Below, one piece after another: positions 33,337 through 44,424 of a DNA stretch of 54,107 nucleotides (position 1 is its first letter; the number at the start of each line of letters is the position of its first letter). The position numbers were made by a program, and so were the translations under genes. The notes below the pieces were generated by a model, which ran no database searches, was not told the DNA's origin, and saw nothing but the letters and a program-made list of their open reading frames with translations. The stretch comes from Paracoccus yeei ATCC BAA-599 (GTDB lineage Bacteria; Pseudomonadota; Alphaproteobacteria; Rhodobacterales; Rhodobacteraceae): the NCBI RefSeq assembly GCF_000622145.1, contig NZ_JHWH01000028.1, positions 1 through 54,107 on the forward strand, written 5' to 3'.

Positions 33337-33376
33337 CCGCCCCTGTTCTCCGCCTGGTCCGCGCCGTCCCGGGGGA

Positions 33377-35284
33377 CTAGCGCAGAGCGCCGGCTTGTTT
33401 CAGCTTTTCGGCCTTATCCGCGTCATACCACCAGAAATCAAGCTCTCCCAACGCATAGGGGGGCAACTCGGACGGGTGGCCGAACATGTCGTAATAGGCG
33501 ATCAGGTGGTTCGGGGTGTACCATTGCGGCACGCAAAGCTTGATGGCGCGCAGCACCCGGTCCAGCGCGTGGACGGCGGTCAGCATCGTGGCCTCGTCTT
33601 GCGCGGATTCGACCGTCCGCATCAGGCTGTCCACCGCCGGATTGGCCAGACCCGACAGGTTGCTGTCGGTGCCCGCGAACTCGGATCCGAAGACCGGGCG
33701 CATCTCGGCCCCCGGGATCGGGGTCTGGCCCAGGAAATCCGAGGTCAGGTCGAAATCGTGCGAGCGGATGCGCGCCACCTGCTCGGAATTGTCCACCCGC
33801 AGGTTCACGGCGTCGATGCCGACCCGGCGCAGGTTTTCGATATAGGGATCCAGGATGCGGTCCTGGTCGGGGCCGTCGTTCATGAACTCGACGCGCAGAG
33901 GCTCGCCCTTGGCATTGCGCCGGATCGGATCGCCCGCGACGCTCTTCCAGCCGGCTTCCTCAAGCAGGGCGGTCACGCGGCGCACCATCGCCCGGTCCAG
34001 CTGCTGGGCGGTGCCCTCGGGCCAAAGCCAGGCGTCCTCGGTCAGAACCTCGGGCGGGATATGCTGGGCCAGGGGTTCCAGCAGCGCCAGTTCCTCGGGC
34101 GAGGGCTTGCCCTGCGCGGCAAGCGGCGTGTTTTCCCAGAAACTGTTCACGCGCTTGTAAAGCCCATAGAACAGCGTCGCATTGGTCCAGTGAAAGTTGA
34201 ACATCAGCCCGATCGCCTCGCGCAGGCGGGCATCCTGGAACTTGGGCCGGCGCAGGTTGAAGACCCAGGCCTGGCCATTGACCGGGCTGCCGTCGGGCAA
34301 TGCCTCGCGCCGGACCCAGCCTTTTTCCATCGCCGCGAACTTGTAGCCGGTCGCCCACAGCAGCGACTTGACCTCGCGCCGGAAGGTGTATTCCCCGACC
34401 TCGAACGAGCGATAGGCAGTGTCGTAATCGGCGAAGTATTCAAAACGGATGCGGTCGAAGTTGTAGCGCCCGCGGCTGATCGGCAGACCCTCGCCCCAAT
34501 AGTCCGGCCGCCGTGTCGCGGCCACGGTCCTTCCCATCGAGACCGAACCCAGCACATAGGGGCCCGAGCCGATCATCGGCGTGTTCATGGGCGCGGCCAG
34601 GTCGCGCTTGTTGTCCATGAAGTCCTTGCGCGAAAAGATCCCGAGTCCGCCAACGAACTGGATGACCTCGCGCCGGGGATAGCCCTTGGTGAAATAGAAC
34701 CGCACGCGGCGGTCGTCCAGCGCATCGACCTTGGCGACCTGCTGCATGATCAGCGTGCGAATCGCGATCCTGGCCTTGTCGCGCAGGGTTTCATAGGTAA
34801 AGACTACGTCATGCGCGGTGACAGGTGTGCCGTCCGAAAACTTCGCCTCGGGACGGATGGAAAAGATCACCCAGTCGCGGTGCTCGGGATATTCCAGCCA
34901 TTCGGCCAGCAGCCCGTAGGCGGCGCCGAAGTCGCTGGCATCCCCCGCCAGCAGGCTTTCCAGTGCCACCGCCGCCAGCACCGCCGGGCGGCCCTGGTCG
35001 GAAAACGGGTTCAGGTTGTCGAAGTTCGAGCTGTTCGGGATCGCCTCGGAAATCTCGCCGCCCTTCGGGGCATCGGGATTGACATAGGGCAGGTGCGGGA
35101 AATCCGCCGGCAGCCTCGGCTCGCCAAAGATCGAGATGCCATGCGCCCGGATCACCCGGTCGCCCGCAGGCACCGCATCCGCTGCCTCGGCGGGGGCCGG
35201 CGCCTGCGCCCAGGCGGCCGGCAGGCGCAGGGCCCCCACGCCAAAGGCGGCAATGGCGGTCTGGAGCAAGGATCGTCTGTGCAT
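33377..35284 (-). CDS. yejA: Extracellular solute-binding protein (YejA-like)
   Basis: 635 residues. The ATG at 35284 gives [20 protein letters not shown], a twin-Arg-type signal peptide ending AWA. The open frame upstream is mostly Arg/Gly noise. The family 5 binding fold is seen in [40 protein letters not shown] and [20 protein letters not shown]. Its size of about 600 residues is right for YejA. It binds the peptide in the periplasm. It is the first gene of the four-gene importer, 40 bp before yejB. Confidence 0.9.
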   Translation of the reverse strand: MHRRSLLQTAIAAFGVGALRLPAAWAQAPAPAEAADAVPAGDRVIRAHGISIFGEPRLPADFPHLPYVNPDAPKGGEISEAIPNSSNFDNLNPFSDQGRPAVLAAVALESLLAGDASDFGAAYGLLAEWLEYPEHRDWVIFSIRPEAKFSDGTPVTAHDVVFTYETLRDKARIAIRTLIMQQVAKVDALDDRRVRFYFTKGYPRREVIQFVGGLGIFSRKDFMDNKRDLAAPMNTPMIGSGPYVLGSVSMGRTVAATRRPDYWGEGLPISRGRYNFDRIRFEYFADYDTAYRSFEVGEYTFRREVKSLLWATGYKFAAMEKGWVRREALPDGSPVNGQAWVFNLRRPKFQDARLREAIGLMFNFHWTNATLFYGLYKRVNSFWENTPLAAQGKPSPEELALLEPLAQHIPPEVLTEDAWLWPEGTAQQLDRAMVRRVTALLEEAGWKSVAGDPIRRNAKGEPLRVEFMNDGPDQDRILDPYIENLRRVGIDAVNLRVDNSEQVARIRSHDFDLTSDFLGQTPIPGAEMRPVFGSEFAGTDSNLSGLANPAVDSLMRTVESAQDEATMLTAVHALDRVLRAIKLCVPQWYTPNHLIAYYDMFGHPSELPPYALGELDFWWYDADKAEKLKQAGALR

Positions 35285-35365
35285 GGATATGTCCCGAAAC
35301 TCTCGTGTCTGCCGCAAGCTAGCAGCCACGCGCCTCGGTTCAACATGCAATCGCGTGATCGCAAT

Positions 35366-35385
35366 GGGCGCCCCCGCGGGCGCCC
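35366..35385 (-). terminator. GC stem-loop after the DUF6456 gene
   Basis: GGGCGCCC repeated as an inverted pair around CCGC, 21 bp after the stop. No T run follows, so it may only protect the mRNA end. Confidence 0.4.
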
Positions 35386-35406
35386 ACTCGCCACGGGCGT
35401 CGGTCC

Positions 35407-36642
35407 CTAGCCGATCAGCGGGGCGCCCGAGCCGTAGGTTTCGCGATAGTGCCGCTCCAGCCGCATCAGCGCCAAGCGCAGGACGATCTTGCCCGACCGC
35501 GCCGACCAGCCCAGGCGCCGCTCGGTCATCTCGATCCCCTCCAGAAAGCAGCAGACGCGCAGGCACATGTCGCCCATTCCGGGCCCCAGTTCGCGCAGCG
35601 CCGCCGCGACCCGGTTGCGCGCGCTTTCCGACCCGCCGCCGAACCCCGCCGGCAGGCCCGAGACATCCACCCCCGCCGTCAGGAAGCGGTCCCAGTTCTG
35701 GGTGATGCGCGGACCCATCTGGGCCAGCTCGAAATCCTCGCGCAGGCGCTCGCCCGCCGCGACGATCTCGGGCGACAGAAAGGGGCTGCCGTCCGCCTCG
35801 CGCCGGCGGGCCAGCATCAGCAGCGGGCTTTCGGCGATGTTGACGCGCATGCGCCGGCGGCGGCCGTCCTCGGGGTCGGCGATCTCGCGCTCTTCCCAAC
35901 TCCGGTGACGCTCGGCATGGTCGAAGGTCGCGGCATCCTCGGCGCATCCCTCGGGCAGCGCCGCCGCCTTGGGGACGGGATCGGCCAGCAGAAAATCCTC
36001 GGACTGCGGCAGGGCGCCCCGCCTGCGCGCCGCCAGCAACGCCCGCAGCGCGTCGCGCCCCGGCGCGGCGATGACATAGCGGCACATCTTGCCCTGGCCC
36101 ACCAGTTGCACCCAGGCGCGGATCGCCATGTGCTCCGCCAGCTCCCGGTCCAGGATCGCGGTGCGGATCTCGTCCCGGACCACGATGGCCTTGTCCATGC
36201 CGTCGGCCACGATCATCTGCGCCCCCGGCTCGGCCAGGCGGCGCAGGATGCGCGCGATCTGGCGCATGCCCGTGCGGCCCAGGGCCACGTCGCCCGGAGC
36301 AGGTTGCCGTCGGGTGGCGGCCCGCTCGACGGCCTGGTCGACCAGCGGATCGTCGCGCCGCGCCTCGAACCGGCGGATGCGGCGCATGATCGTCGAGGCG
36401 TGGCAGCCCAGTTCCCGCGCCAGCGAACGGATGGTTTCCCCGCCTTCGATGTGGCGCAGGTACAGGCCCAGATCACCGTCCTCGTCCCCGTCAAGGGCGC
36501 GGACCGGCAGGGCCTGGAAGGTGCCGGCATCCGGTGCCGCCGTGCCCGCGCCGTCGGGGCGATTGCCGCACTTGACGTCGAAGCCGGCGGGCAGTCCGGC
36601 CAGCGAAGCGTCCGTGGCGAAATCTCCCGTCTGAATTGTCAT
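35407..36642 (-). CDS. DUF6456 and helix-turn-helix domain protein
   Basis: 411 residues. Near residues 60-105 a helix-turn-helix reads LYLRHIEGGETIRSLARELG followed by CHASTIMRRIRRFEARR. The C-terminal half (MRVNIAESPLLMLARRREAD, ALRELGPGMGDMCLRVCCFL, RRLGWSARSGKIVLRLALMR) is the DUF6456 domain. The ATG at 36642 sits 7 bp after GAAGGA, a better fit than the one at 36648. Such proteins are common in Rhodobacterales. A DNA-binding regulator is the likely role, but targets are unknown. A DUF6477 gene is divergent from it. Confidence 0.75.
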   Translation of the reverse strand: MTIQTGDFATDASLAGLPAGFDVKCGNRPDGAGTAAPDAGTFQALPVRALDGDEDGDLGLYLRHIEGGETIRSLARELGCHASTIMRRIRRFEARRDDPLVDQAVERAATRRQPAPGDVALGRTGMRQIARILRRLAEPGAQMIVADGMDKAIVVRDEIRTAILDRELAEHMAIRAWVQLVGQGKMCRYVIAAPGRDALRALLAARRRGALPQSEDFLLADPVPKAAALPEGCAEDAATFDHAERHRSWEEREIADPEDGRRRRMRVNIAESPLLMLARRREADGSPFLSPEIVAAGERLREDFELAQMGPRITQNWDRFLTAGVDVSGLPAGFGGGSESARNRVAAALRELGPGMGDMCLRVCCFLEGIEMTERRLGWSARSGKIVLRLALMRLERHYRETYGSGAPLIG

Positions 36643-36862
36643 GTTCATTCCTTCGCTTCCTGCGAGCGAACCGGCAGGCGCTCGCTCATGGGTGTTGTGA
36701 CGAATACCCGGCCAGATGGCAGGCCCGGGGCTGACCTGCCGCAATCTTTGCTAACAAATCCTAAAGAATCCTTGCCACTGCGCGCGGAGGTCGCAGCTGT
36801 GGCGCAACACACGCTTAGGTTGTGAATAATTTCATAACACAGCCCAAGGCAGGAGAGACGCC

Positions 36863-37237
36863 ATGACAATGATGCCCAACGTGATCCAGTTCCAGCCGCG
36901 TCGCGCAGACCCCGTGATGCGCCCCTTTCGGCGCCCCCGCCTGCTGGTCCAGGCCGCCCGTGCCGGCCTGAACGGATGGAATCGCAAGCGGGACCTGCGG
37001 CGGCTTCTGAAATGCGACGACCTGCCTGAACCGGGCGCCGCCCTGCCCCGCCTTGCCGCCGAAGAGGCCCGGCTGGATCAGGCCCGGCGCGAGGCGCAGG
37101 CCGACTACGACCTTCAACGCCACATCCTGCTGCTGGTCGCCATCATCGCCGAAACCGCCGGTCAGATGCGGCACATGGCCCCGGTCGGAGGCGCGGCGAT
37201 CACTTCGTTCGGAACAGCGATCCCAGCACGCCCCTGA
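36863..37237 (+). CDS. DUF6477 family protein
   Basis: 124 residues. VMRPFRRPRLLVQAARAGLN then GWNRKRDLRRLLKCDDLPEP matches DUF6477, a short family restricted to Rhodobacterales. The middle has ARLDQARREAQADYDLQRHI, likely a single helix. CAGGAGAG precedes the ATG. The 3' end overlaps the convergent ATPase gene by 38 bp. It is found next to DUF6456 genes; the two may work together, by inference. Confidence 0.72.
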   Translation: MTMMPNVIQFQPRRADPVMRPFRRPRLLVQAARAGLNGWNRKRDLRRLLKCDDLPEPGAALPRLAAEEARLDQARREAQADYDLQRHILLLVAIIAETAGQMRHMAPVGGAAITSFGTAIPARP

Positions 37238-38747
37238 CGATGGCCTGCCCGGTCTTCGTCCCGATCTGCCGGGCCAGGCTTTTGCCGAACGCTTCGGCGA
37301 TGCTGTCGGCGTTGCTCCTGCGCGTGGGCGCCCGGGGTTCGCGGATCTGGATCGACGGGTCGGGGCGACGTGCCCGCGGCTTTTCCATCGCCCACAGGTC
37401 ATCGTCCAAGGGCTTTGGCGCGGCTGCCTGCTCGGTCCGGCGGGCCAGCAACTCGGCGGCGGATTCCCGGTCCAGCGCCTTGCCGTATTTCAACCCAAGG
37501 GCCGAAGCCGCGACGATCGCCGCCCGCTCGGCATCGGTGATCGGGCCAAGCTGGGACAGCGGCGGCCGGATCAGCGTGCGCTGCGCCACGCCCGGGACGC
37601 CCTTTTCCTCAAGCAGCGAGGTGACGGCCTCGCCCGTGCCCAGCGACAGGATCGCCTCGGCGGTATCGAAGGCGGGATTGGCGCGATAGTTCTGCGCCGC
37701 CAACCGCAGCGCCTTCTGGTCCTTGGCAGTAAAGGCGCGCAAGCCGTGCTGCACGCGGTTGCCCAGCTGGCCCAGCACTCCCTCGGGCAGATCGGCCGGG
37801 TTCTGGGTGATGAACCACAGGCTGACCCCTTTCGAGCGGATCAGCCGCGCCACCTGCTCGATCTTGGCGACCAGCGCCGCGGGCGCATCGTTGAACAGCA
37901 GATGCGCCTCGTCGAAGAAAAAGGCGATGCGCGGCTTGTCCGGGTCGCCCACCTCGGGCAGTTGCTCGAACAGTTCGGACATCAGCCACAGCAGGAAGGT
38001 CGCATAAAGCCGCGGCGCGTTCATCAGCCGCTCGGCCGACAGGATGCTGACCACACCCTTGCCCGAGGCATCCAGCCGCACCAGATCGGCAAGCTCCAGC
38101 GCCGGCTCTCCGAACAGCAGGCTGCCCCCCTCGTTCTCAAGCACCATCAGCGCCCGCTGGATCGCCCCCACCGACGCGGCCGAGACATTGCCATAGGTCA
38201 GGCTCAGTTCCTTGGCGTTCTGGCCGACCCAGACCAGCATGGCCTGCAGGTCCTTCATGTCCAAGAGCGCCAGCCCCTGCTGGTCGGCGACGCGGAAGGC
38301 GATGTTCAGGGCCCCCTCCTGCGCGTCGGTCAGGCCCAGAAGGCGCGACAGCAGCAGCGGGCCCATTTCCGCCGGGGTGGCGCGGACCGGGTGGCCGCGC
38401 TCGCCCCAGATATCCCAGAACGTCACGGGAAAGCCCTGGTAATCCAGCGGCGCGCCGATCTGCGCGGCGCGCCTGGCAAAGGCCTCGGCCAGACCGGCGT
38501 CGCCGCCGCCGGGCTTGGCAAGCCCCGCCAGATCGCCTTTCACATCCGCCAGAAAAACAGGCACCCCCGCACGCGAAAACGACTCGGCCAGCGTCTGCAA
38601 GGTGACGGTCTTGCCCGTCCCGGTCGCGCCGGCGATCAGCCCGTGGCGATTGGCATATTTCAGCAGCAGGACCTGCGGAACCGCGTGGCCTTCTCCGCCG
38701 CCGCCCAGCAGCACGGTTCCCCTTGCGAAATCAACGATTTCCGTCAC
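37200..38747 (-). CDS. HerA/YjgR-type ATPase (DUF853)
   Basis: 515 residues from a GTG at 38747 (VTEIVDFARGTVLLGGGGEG), preceded by GGGGGAAC; the earlier ATG adds a doubtful hydrophobic leader. Walker A GATGTGKTVTLQTLAE and Walker B RIAFFFDEAHLLFND are clear, as is VVSILSAERLMNAPRLYATF and the sensor region SLWFITQNPADLPEGVLGQL. These proteins belong to the FtsK/HerA superfamily of DNA pumps; their cell role is not known. The C-terminus is positively charged and ends GSLFRTK. Confidence 0.85.
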   Translation of the reverse strand: MTEIVDFARGTVLLGGGGEGHAVPQVLLLKYANRHGLIAGATGTGKTVTLQTLAESFSRAGVPVFLADVKGDLAGLAKPGGGDAGLAEAFARRAAQIGAPLDYQGFPVTFWDIWGERGHPVRATPAEMGPLLLSRLLGLTDAQEGALNIAFRVADQQGLALLDMKDLQAMLVWVGQNAKELSLTYGNVSAASVGAIQRALMVLENEGGSLLFGEPALELADLVRLDASGKGVVSILSAERLMNAPRLYATFLLWLMSELFEQLPEVGDPDKPRIAFFFDEAHLLFNDAPAALVAKIEQVARLIRSKGVSLWFITQNPADLPEGVLGQLGNRVQHGLRAFTAKDQKALRLAAQNYRANPAFDTAEAILSLGTGEAVTSLLEEKGVPGVAQRTLIRPPLSQLGPITDAERAAIVAASALGLKYGKALDRESAAELLARRTEQAAAPKPLDDDLWAMEKPRARRPDPSIQIREPRAPTRRSNADSIAEAFGKSLARQIGTKTGQAIVRGVLGSLFRTK

Positions 38748-38831
38748 CCCGTTCCCCCAGATCGGCAAAAAGATGCACAGCACGACGAAAGGACAATACA
38801 ACCGTAACGAATTTGTGCCACTCTGTTCATG

Positions 38832-38904
38832 TCGGGGTTCGTGGTGGCGCGAGCCCCGATTTTCCTCCCTGTTGGACTGCCGCGCCTTCGGGCGCGGCTT
38901 TTTT
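38832..38904 (+). ncRNA. Candidate trans-acting small RNA
   Basis: Two strong hairpins flank an unpaired pyrimidine stretch. Hairpin 1: 10 bp, TCGGGGTTCG with CGAGCCCCGA (38832-38859). The linker contains TTTTCCTCCCT. Hairpin 2: GCCGCGCC-TTCG-GGCGCGGC with a six-T run (38879-38904), a perfect terminator. No reading frame lies between. An unpaired CCTCC can pair with ribosome sites, a feature of the CcsR-type RNAs of Rhodobacterales. The 5' end and promoter are not defined. Confidence 0.5.
38879..38904 (+). terminator. Strong intrinsic terminator
   Basis: Eight-base-pair GC stem with a TTCG tetraloop and six T. It ends whatever starts in the 130 bp upstream, which contains no gene on this strand. 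Confidence 0.9.
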
Positions 38905-39058
38905 CATGCAAGTGCCTGCTTCGGCGGATTTATGTGAATACAAGCGGGGTTTTGGCCTGTCTGACAAGGTGACCATTAGAACAGTTGACGGCTTGATGAC
39001 TGCGTTCTAGCTTTCCGACCAATGATGACCGGCCAGTCCGGCAGGGAAGGGAAGCTTG

Positions 39059-39093
39059 GGGACCCGGGGTGCGCGTAACGCGCCCCGGGTCCC
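39059..39093 (+). promoter_or_regulatory. Long bulged hairpin ahead of the IalB gene
   Basis: GGGACCCGGGG (39059-39069) pairs with CCCCGGGTCCC (39083-39093). A 2-nt bulge and four more CGCG pairs continue the stem to a TAA loop. It lies 145 bp before the IalB start. Only weak T content follows. It may end a transcript or fold in the IalB leader. Confidence 0.5.
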
Positions 39094-39238
39094 TTGCCTT
39101 TCCGGGACGGCGCATGTCCCGCCAACCTATCGCATGGCAAGGCAACACAAAGTTGACGGGCCGCCCGGCGAACGCCCCTGACAAGGATGCGGACGCATGA
39201 TAAGTCGTCCCGACAACTTGGACCAAAGGAAGAGAACC

Positions 39239-40006
39239 ATGGCCAACAGGACGTCTGCGGCTCTGCTCGCCGCCATCTTCAGCATCGCCGGAGCGACCGG
39301 CGCGATGGCGCAAACCACCGAGGCCCCGGCCCCCGCCGCACCCGCGGCTCAGGCACCCGCAGCCGATGCCCCAGCCACGCCGCCCGCGGCCGAGGCGCCC
39401 GCCGCCGGCACCGAGGCCCCTGCCGCAGCCGCCCCGGCCGAGACGGGCGAGCCCAAGGTCGGCCAGACCTATGCCCGCTCGACCCACGGCGACTGGACGC
39501 TGCGCTGCATGAAGACGGCGGAGGGCAAGGACCCGTGCGAGCTTTACCAGTTGCTCAAGGACGCGCAGGGCGCCTCCGTCGCGGAAACCTCGGTGCTGCC
39601 GATGACCGGCAACGTCCAGGCCGTGGTGACCTTCGTGGCGCCGCTGGAAACCGACCTTCAGGCCGGGCTTGGCCTGCAGATCGACACCGGCAAGGAGGCG
39701 CGCTATCCCTTCATGCTGTGCGCGCCGGTGGGCTGCATCTCGCGCATTGGCCTGACCGAGGCCGAGGTCGCCCCCCTCAAGAAAGGCAACGCGGCGACCG
39801 TTTCGGTCCTGCCCTTCGGCGCGCCCAAAGAGCAGATGGTCCGGCTGAACCTGTCGCTCAAGGGCTTTACCGCCGGCATGGATGCCCTGGTCGAGGCGAA
39901 CAAGGCCGTGGCCCAGGCCCAGCCCGCCCCGGCACCCGCGCCCGCTGCCGCCCCTGCTCCGGCCCCGGCCCCGGCCCCGGCCCCGGCCCCGGCCGCCAAA
40001 CCCTGA
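39239..40006 (+). CDS. Invasion-associated locus B (IalB) family protein
   Basis: 255 residues from the ATG at 39239 with AAAGGAAG upstream. A signal peptide (MANRTSAALLAAIFSIAGAT, cut after AMA) is followed by a 60-residue Ala/Pro/Glu linker. The IalB domain then holds THGDWTLRCMKTAEGKDPCE and YPFMLCAPVGCISRIGLTEA, with four conserved Cys. The tail is a long Ala-Pro repeat. IalB homologues are periplasmic or outer-surface proteins in many alphaproteobacteria; the pathogen-derived name does not imply virulence here. A clear terminator follows. Confidence 0.85.
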   Translation: MANRTSAALLAAIFSIAGATGAMAQTTEAPAPAAPAAQAPAADAPATPPAAEAPAAGTEAPAAAAPAETGEPKVGQTYARSTHGDWTLRCMKTAEGKDPCELYQLLKDAQGASVAETSVLPMTGNVQAVVTFVAPLETDLQAGLGLQIDTGKEARYPFMLCAPVGCISRIGLTEAEVAPLKKGNAATVSVLPFGAPKEQMVRLNLSLKGFTAGMDALVEANKAVAQAQPAPAPAPAAAPAPAPAPAPAPAPAAKP

Positions 40007-40031
40007 GGCAACCGGAATAGCAAATGACACA

Positions 40032-40061
40032 GGGCCGGGTCGCAAAGACCCGGCCCTTTTT
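40032..40061 (+). terminator. Terminator after the IalB gene
   Basis: Perfect 10-bp stem GGGCCGGGTC / GACCCGGCCC with a 5-nt loop and five T, 25 bp after the stop. Confidence 0.92.
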
Positions 40062-40109
40062 CATGTCCGCAAGGCTTGGCAGGCCCGAAAGGCCTGCCGG
40101 ATGCCCGTC

Positions 40110-41654
<1,545 letters not shown>

Positions 41655-41865
41655 AGGGTTCGCTCCTTCGGTGCCGAGCATGCGCCGCTCGTGCCGCAAT
41701 GTGCTCATGTTCAAGGGGATTTTCAGGCCCGTTGCAAATGAACCACGCTCGCAAAGAATGAACTGATCGTGACTTGCCGCGCGGCCAAGGTCAATGGGGC
41801 GCGGGTGGGTTGACGCGGCCCCGCGGCGGTGGCTTCAAGACCACGACCCCTGCCGGAGGATCCCG

Positions 41866-42456
41866 ATGCGACGCCCTGCCGCCCTTGCCCTGATGCTGAC
41901 CTGCCTGCTGCCGGCCGCCGCGCCCGCGGCCGACGATACCCAAAGCCTCAAGCAGGCCGTCTTTAACGACCCCGGCGCGCCGGTGCTGGGCAATCTCCAG
42001 GGCCGCGTCACCCTTGTCGAGTTTTCCGACTACAACTGCGGCTTCTGCCGCAAGGCCATGCCCGAGGTTGCGGCCTTTCTGGCCGAGCACCCCGACGTCC
42101 GGCTGGTGATCCACGAAACGCCCATCTTCGGCGAAGGCTCGCGCTATGCGGCGATGGCCGCGCTGGCCGCGGACCGGCAGGGCAAGTATCCGGCGTTCCA
42201 TCGTGCGCTGATGCAGATGCGCGGGCGCGCGGAAAGGGCATCGGTCCTGCGCGCCGCCCGCGCGGTCGGGCTGGATACCGACCGGCTGGAGCGCGACATG
42301 CAGGCGCCCGAGATCACCGTCCGGATCGAAGCGACGCTGGATCTGGCCGATCGGATCGGGCTGGTGGGAACGCCCAGCTTTGTCGCGGGCGATCAGGCCA
42401 TCTTCGGCTATCTGTCGCGCGAGGACCTGGCGGCGCTGGTCGCCGGCGGATCCTAG
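41866..42456 (+). CDS. DsbA-family thiol oxidoreductase
   Basis: 196 residues. The ATG at 41866 follows CCGGAGGATCCC and gives a signal peptide ([20 protein letters not shown]). The active site is CGFC in [20 protein letters not shown], and the cis-Pro loop is [13 protein letters not shown]. The thioredoxin fold with a helical insert fits DsbA/BdbD/ScsC-like enzymes that make or shuffle disulfides in the periplasm. Its 3' end overlaps trpB by 4 bp tail to tail. Confidence 0.88.
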   Translation: MRRPAALALMLTCLLPAAAPAADDTQSLKQAVFNDPGAPVLGNLQGRVTLVEFSDYNCGFCRKAMPEVAAFLAEHPDVRLVIHETPIFGEGSRYAAMAALAADRQGKYPAFHRALMQMRGRAERASVLRAARAVGLDTDRLERDMQAPEITVRIEATLDLADRIGLVGTPSFVAGDQAIFGYLSREDLAALVAGGS

Positions 42457-43685
42457 ACCTTCATGTCGAATCCGAGGTGCTTGGCCACGGTGAAGATGTC
42501 CTTGTCGCCCCTGCCCGACAGGTTCACCACGATGATGTGATCGCTGGGCAGGGTCGGCGCGATCTTGATGACATGGGCCAGGGCGTGGCTGGGTTCCAGC
42601 GCCGGGATGATGCCTTCCAGCTGGCACAGCGTCTGGAAGGCGGCCAGCGCCTCGTCGTCGGTGACACTGACATAGTCGGCGCGGCCCTGATCCTTCAGCC
42701 AGGCGTGTTCGGGACCGATGCCGGGATAATCCAGTCCCGCGCTGATCGAATGCCCTTCCAGGATCTGGCCCTCGTGGTCCATCAGCAGATAGGTGCGGTT
42801 GCCGTGCAGGACGCCCGGCCGTCCGCCGGTCAGGCTGGCGCAATGCTGCATGCGGTCGTCGACGCCCTTGCCGCCGGCCTCGACCCCGATGATGCGCACC
42901 GTCGGATCGTCCAGGAACGGGTGGAACAGGCCCATGGCGTTCGAGCCGCCGCCGATGGCCGCGATGACGGTATCGGGCAGCCGCCCCTCGCCTTCCTGTT
43001 CCTCAAGCTGCCAGCGGGTTTCGCGGCCGATGATGGCCTGGAAATCGCGCACCATCGCCGGATAGGGATGCGGCCCCGCGACCGTGCCGATGCAATAGAA
43101 GGTATCGCGCACATTCGTCACCCAGTCGCGCAGCGCGTCGTTCATCGCGTCCTTGAGCGTGCCGCGGCCCGAGGTCACCGGAACCACCTCGGCCCCCAGG
43201 AGACGCATGCGGAACACGTTCGGCGCCTGGCGTTCAACGTCATGCGCGCCCATGTAGACGATGCATTTCAGGCCGAAGCGGGCGCAGACCGTCGCTGTCG
43301 CCACACCATGCTGGCCGGCGCCGGTTTCGGCGATGATCCGGGTCTTGCCCATGCGGCGCGCCAGCAGGATCTGGCCCAGCACGTTGTTGATCTTGTGGCT
43401 GCCGGTGTGGTTCAGCTCTTCGCGCTTGAGATAGATCCTGGCGCCGCCGAGCGCCTCGGTCAGGCGCGGGGCGAAGTAGAGCGGGCTGGGGCGGCCGACG
43501 TAATGCGCCCAGAGATCGTTCATCTCGGCCCAGAAGTCGGGATCGTCCTTGGCGCGTTCGTATTCAGCCTGCAGGTCCAGGATCAGCGGCATCAGCGTCT
43601 CGCTGACGAAGCGGCCGCCGAAGATGCCGAAGCGGCCTTGGTCGTCCGGGCCGTTCATGAAGCTGTTGATGAGATCTTCGGCCAT
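42453..43685 (-). CDS. trpB: Tryptophan synthase beta chain
   Basis: 410 residues. The pyridoxal-phosphate lysine lies in [20 protein letters not shown], and the phosphate-binding loop is GGGSNAMG. The enzyme joins indole (from TrpA) with serine to make tryptophan. Length and ends match the family exactly. It lies downstream of trpF (91 bp) as in other Rhodobacteraceae. trpA is not next to it here. Confidence 0.96.
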   Translation of the reverse strand: MAEDLINSFMNGPDDQGRFGIFGGRFVSETLMPLILDLQAEYERAKDDPDFWAEMNDLWAHYVGRPSPLYFAPRLTEALGGARIYLKREELNHTGSHKINNVLGQILLARRMGKTRIIAETGAGQHGVATATVCARFGLKCIVYMGAHDVERQAPNVFRMRLLGAEVVPVTSGRGTLKDAMNDALRDWVTNVRDTFYCIGTVAGPHPYPAMVRDFQAIIGRETRWQLEEQEGEGRLPDTVIAAIGGGSNAMGLFHPFLDDPTVRIIGVEAGGKGVDDRMQHCASLTGGRPGVLHGNRTYLLMDHEGQILEGHSISAGLDYPGIGPEHAWLKDQGRADYVSVTDDEALAAFQTLCQLEGIIPALEPSHALAHVIKIAPTLPSDHIIVVNLSGRGDKDIFTVAKHLGFDMKV

Positions 43686-43776
43686 GGCTCTCCTCGCGGG
43701 CGCTGCTGAATGGGTATTTGGGAAACAGTGAAATCCCGTTGGGGTTTCTTACTGCCGAAGGCCGGTTGGGTAAAGC

Positions 43777-44424
43777 TTACAGGACGGGCGCGGTCGCGCG
43801 GGCAACGAACTGACGGATCCGTTCCGCGTCCTTGACGCCCGGTGCGCTTTCCACGCCCGAGGACACGTCTACCCCCTGCGCCCGGGTCAGCCGGATCGCG
43901 GCGTTGACGTTTTCGGGCGTCAGCCCGCCCGCCAGCAGCCAGGGCTTGAGCATCTGCCGCCCGACCAACAGCCGCCAGTCGAAGGCCAGCCCGTTGCCGC
44001 CGGGCAGCGTCGCATCCCTTGGCGGCTTGGCATCGACCAGCAGCATGTCGGCGGCCAGCCCATAATCCCACAGTTGGTCCAGGTCGGCGGGTTCGGCGAT
44101 GCCCACGGCCTTCATCACCGGCAGGCCGGTCAGAGCCTTGACCTCGGCAACGCGGGCCGGGGTTTCGGTGCCGTGAAGCTGGACGATGTCCAGCGGCACC
44201 CGGCCCAGCACCGATTGCAGCGCGGCGTCGTTGGGATCGACGAACAGACCCACGCGCGCGATGCCGACGGGCACCCGGGTCGCCAGTTCGGCCGCTTGTT
44301 CTGGCGTGACGTGGCGTGGGGATTTCGGGAAGAACACAAAGCCCAGGTAGCGCGCGCCAGCAGAGACGGCGGCATCCACCGCCCCAGCATCCTTCAGCCC
44401 GCAGATCTTGACCGAAACGGGCAT
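43777..44424 (-). CDS. trpF: Phosphoribosylanthranilate isomerase
   Basis: 215 residues of TIM-barrel. VKICGLKDAGAVDAAVSAGA carries the catalytic Cys, and VQLHGTETPA the conserved strand; GVDVSSGVESAPGVKD is the phosphate-binding end with the catalytic Asp earlier (LFVDPND). It converts PRA to CdRP in tryptophan synthesis. Its start abuts the stop of the lapA-domain gene. Confidence 0.95.
   Translation of the reverse strand: MPVSVKICGLKDAGAVDAAVSAGARYLGFVFFPKSPRHVTPEQAAELATRVPVGIARVGLFVDPNDAALQSVLGRVPLDIVQLHGTETPARVAEVKALTGLPVMKAVGIAEPADLDQLWDYGLAADMLLVDAKPPRDATLPGGNGLAFDWRLLVGRQMLKPWLLAGGLTPENVNAAIRLTRAQGVDVSSGVESAPGVKDAERIRQFVARATAPVL

Larger units (their letters stand above)
38748..39238. 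other. 491-bp gap with two strong RNA hairpins
   Basis: No protein gene is convincing here. The stretch holds a candidate small RNA (38832-38904), a second long hairpin (39059-39093) and the promoter region of the IalB gene. Confidence 0.7.

Noticed and set aside
39950..40006. Ala-Pro codon repeats at the end of the IalB gene as a possible repeat array
   Set aside because: Simple in-frame expansion encoding a disordered tail; no spacers and no CRISPR features.
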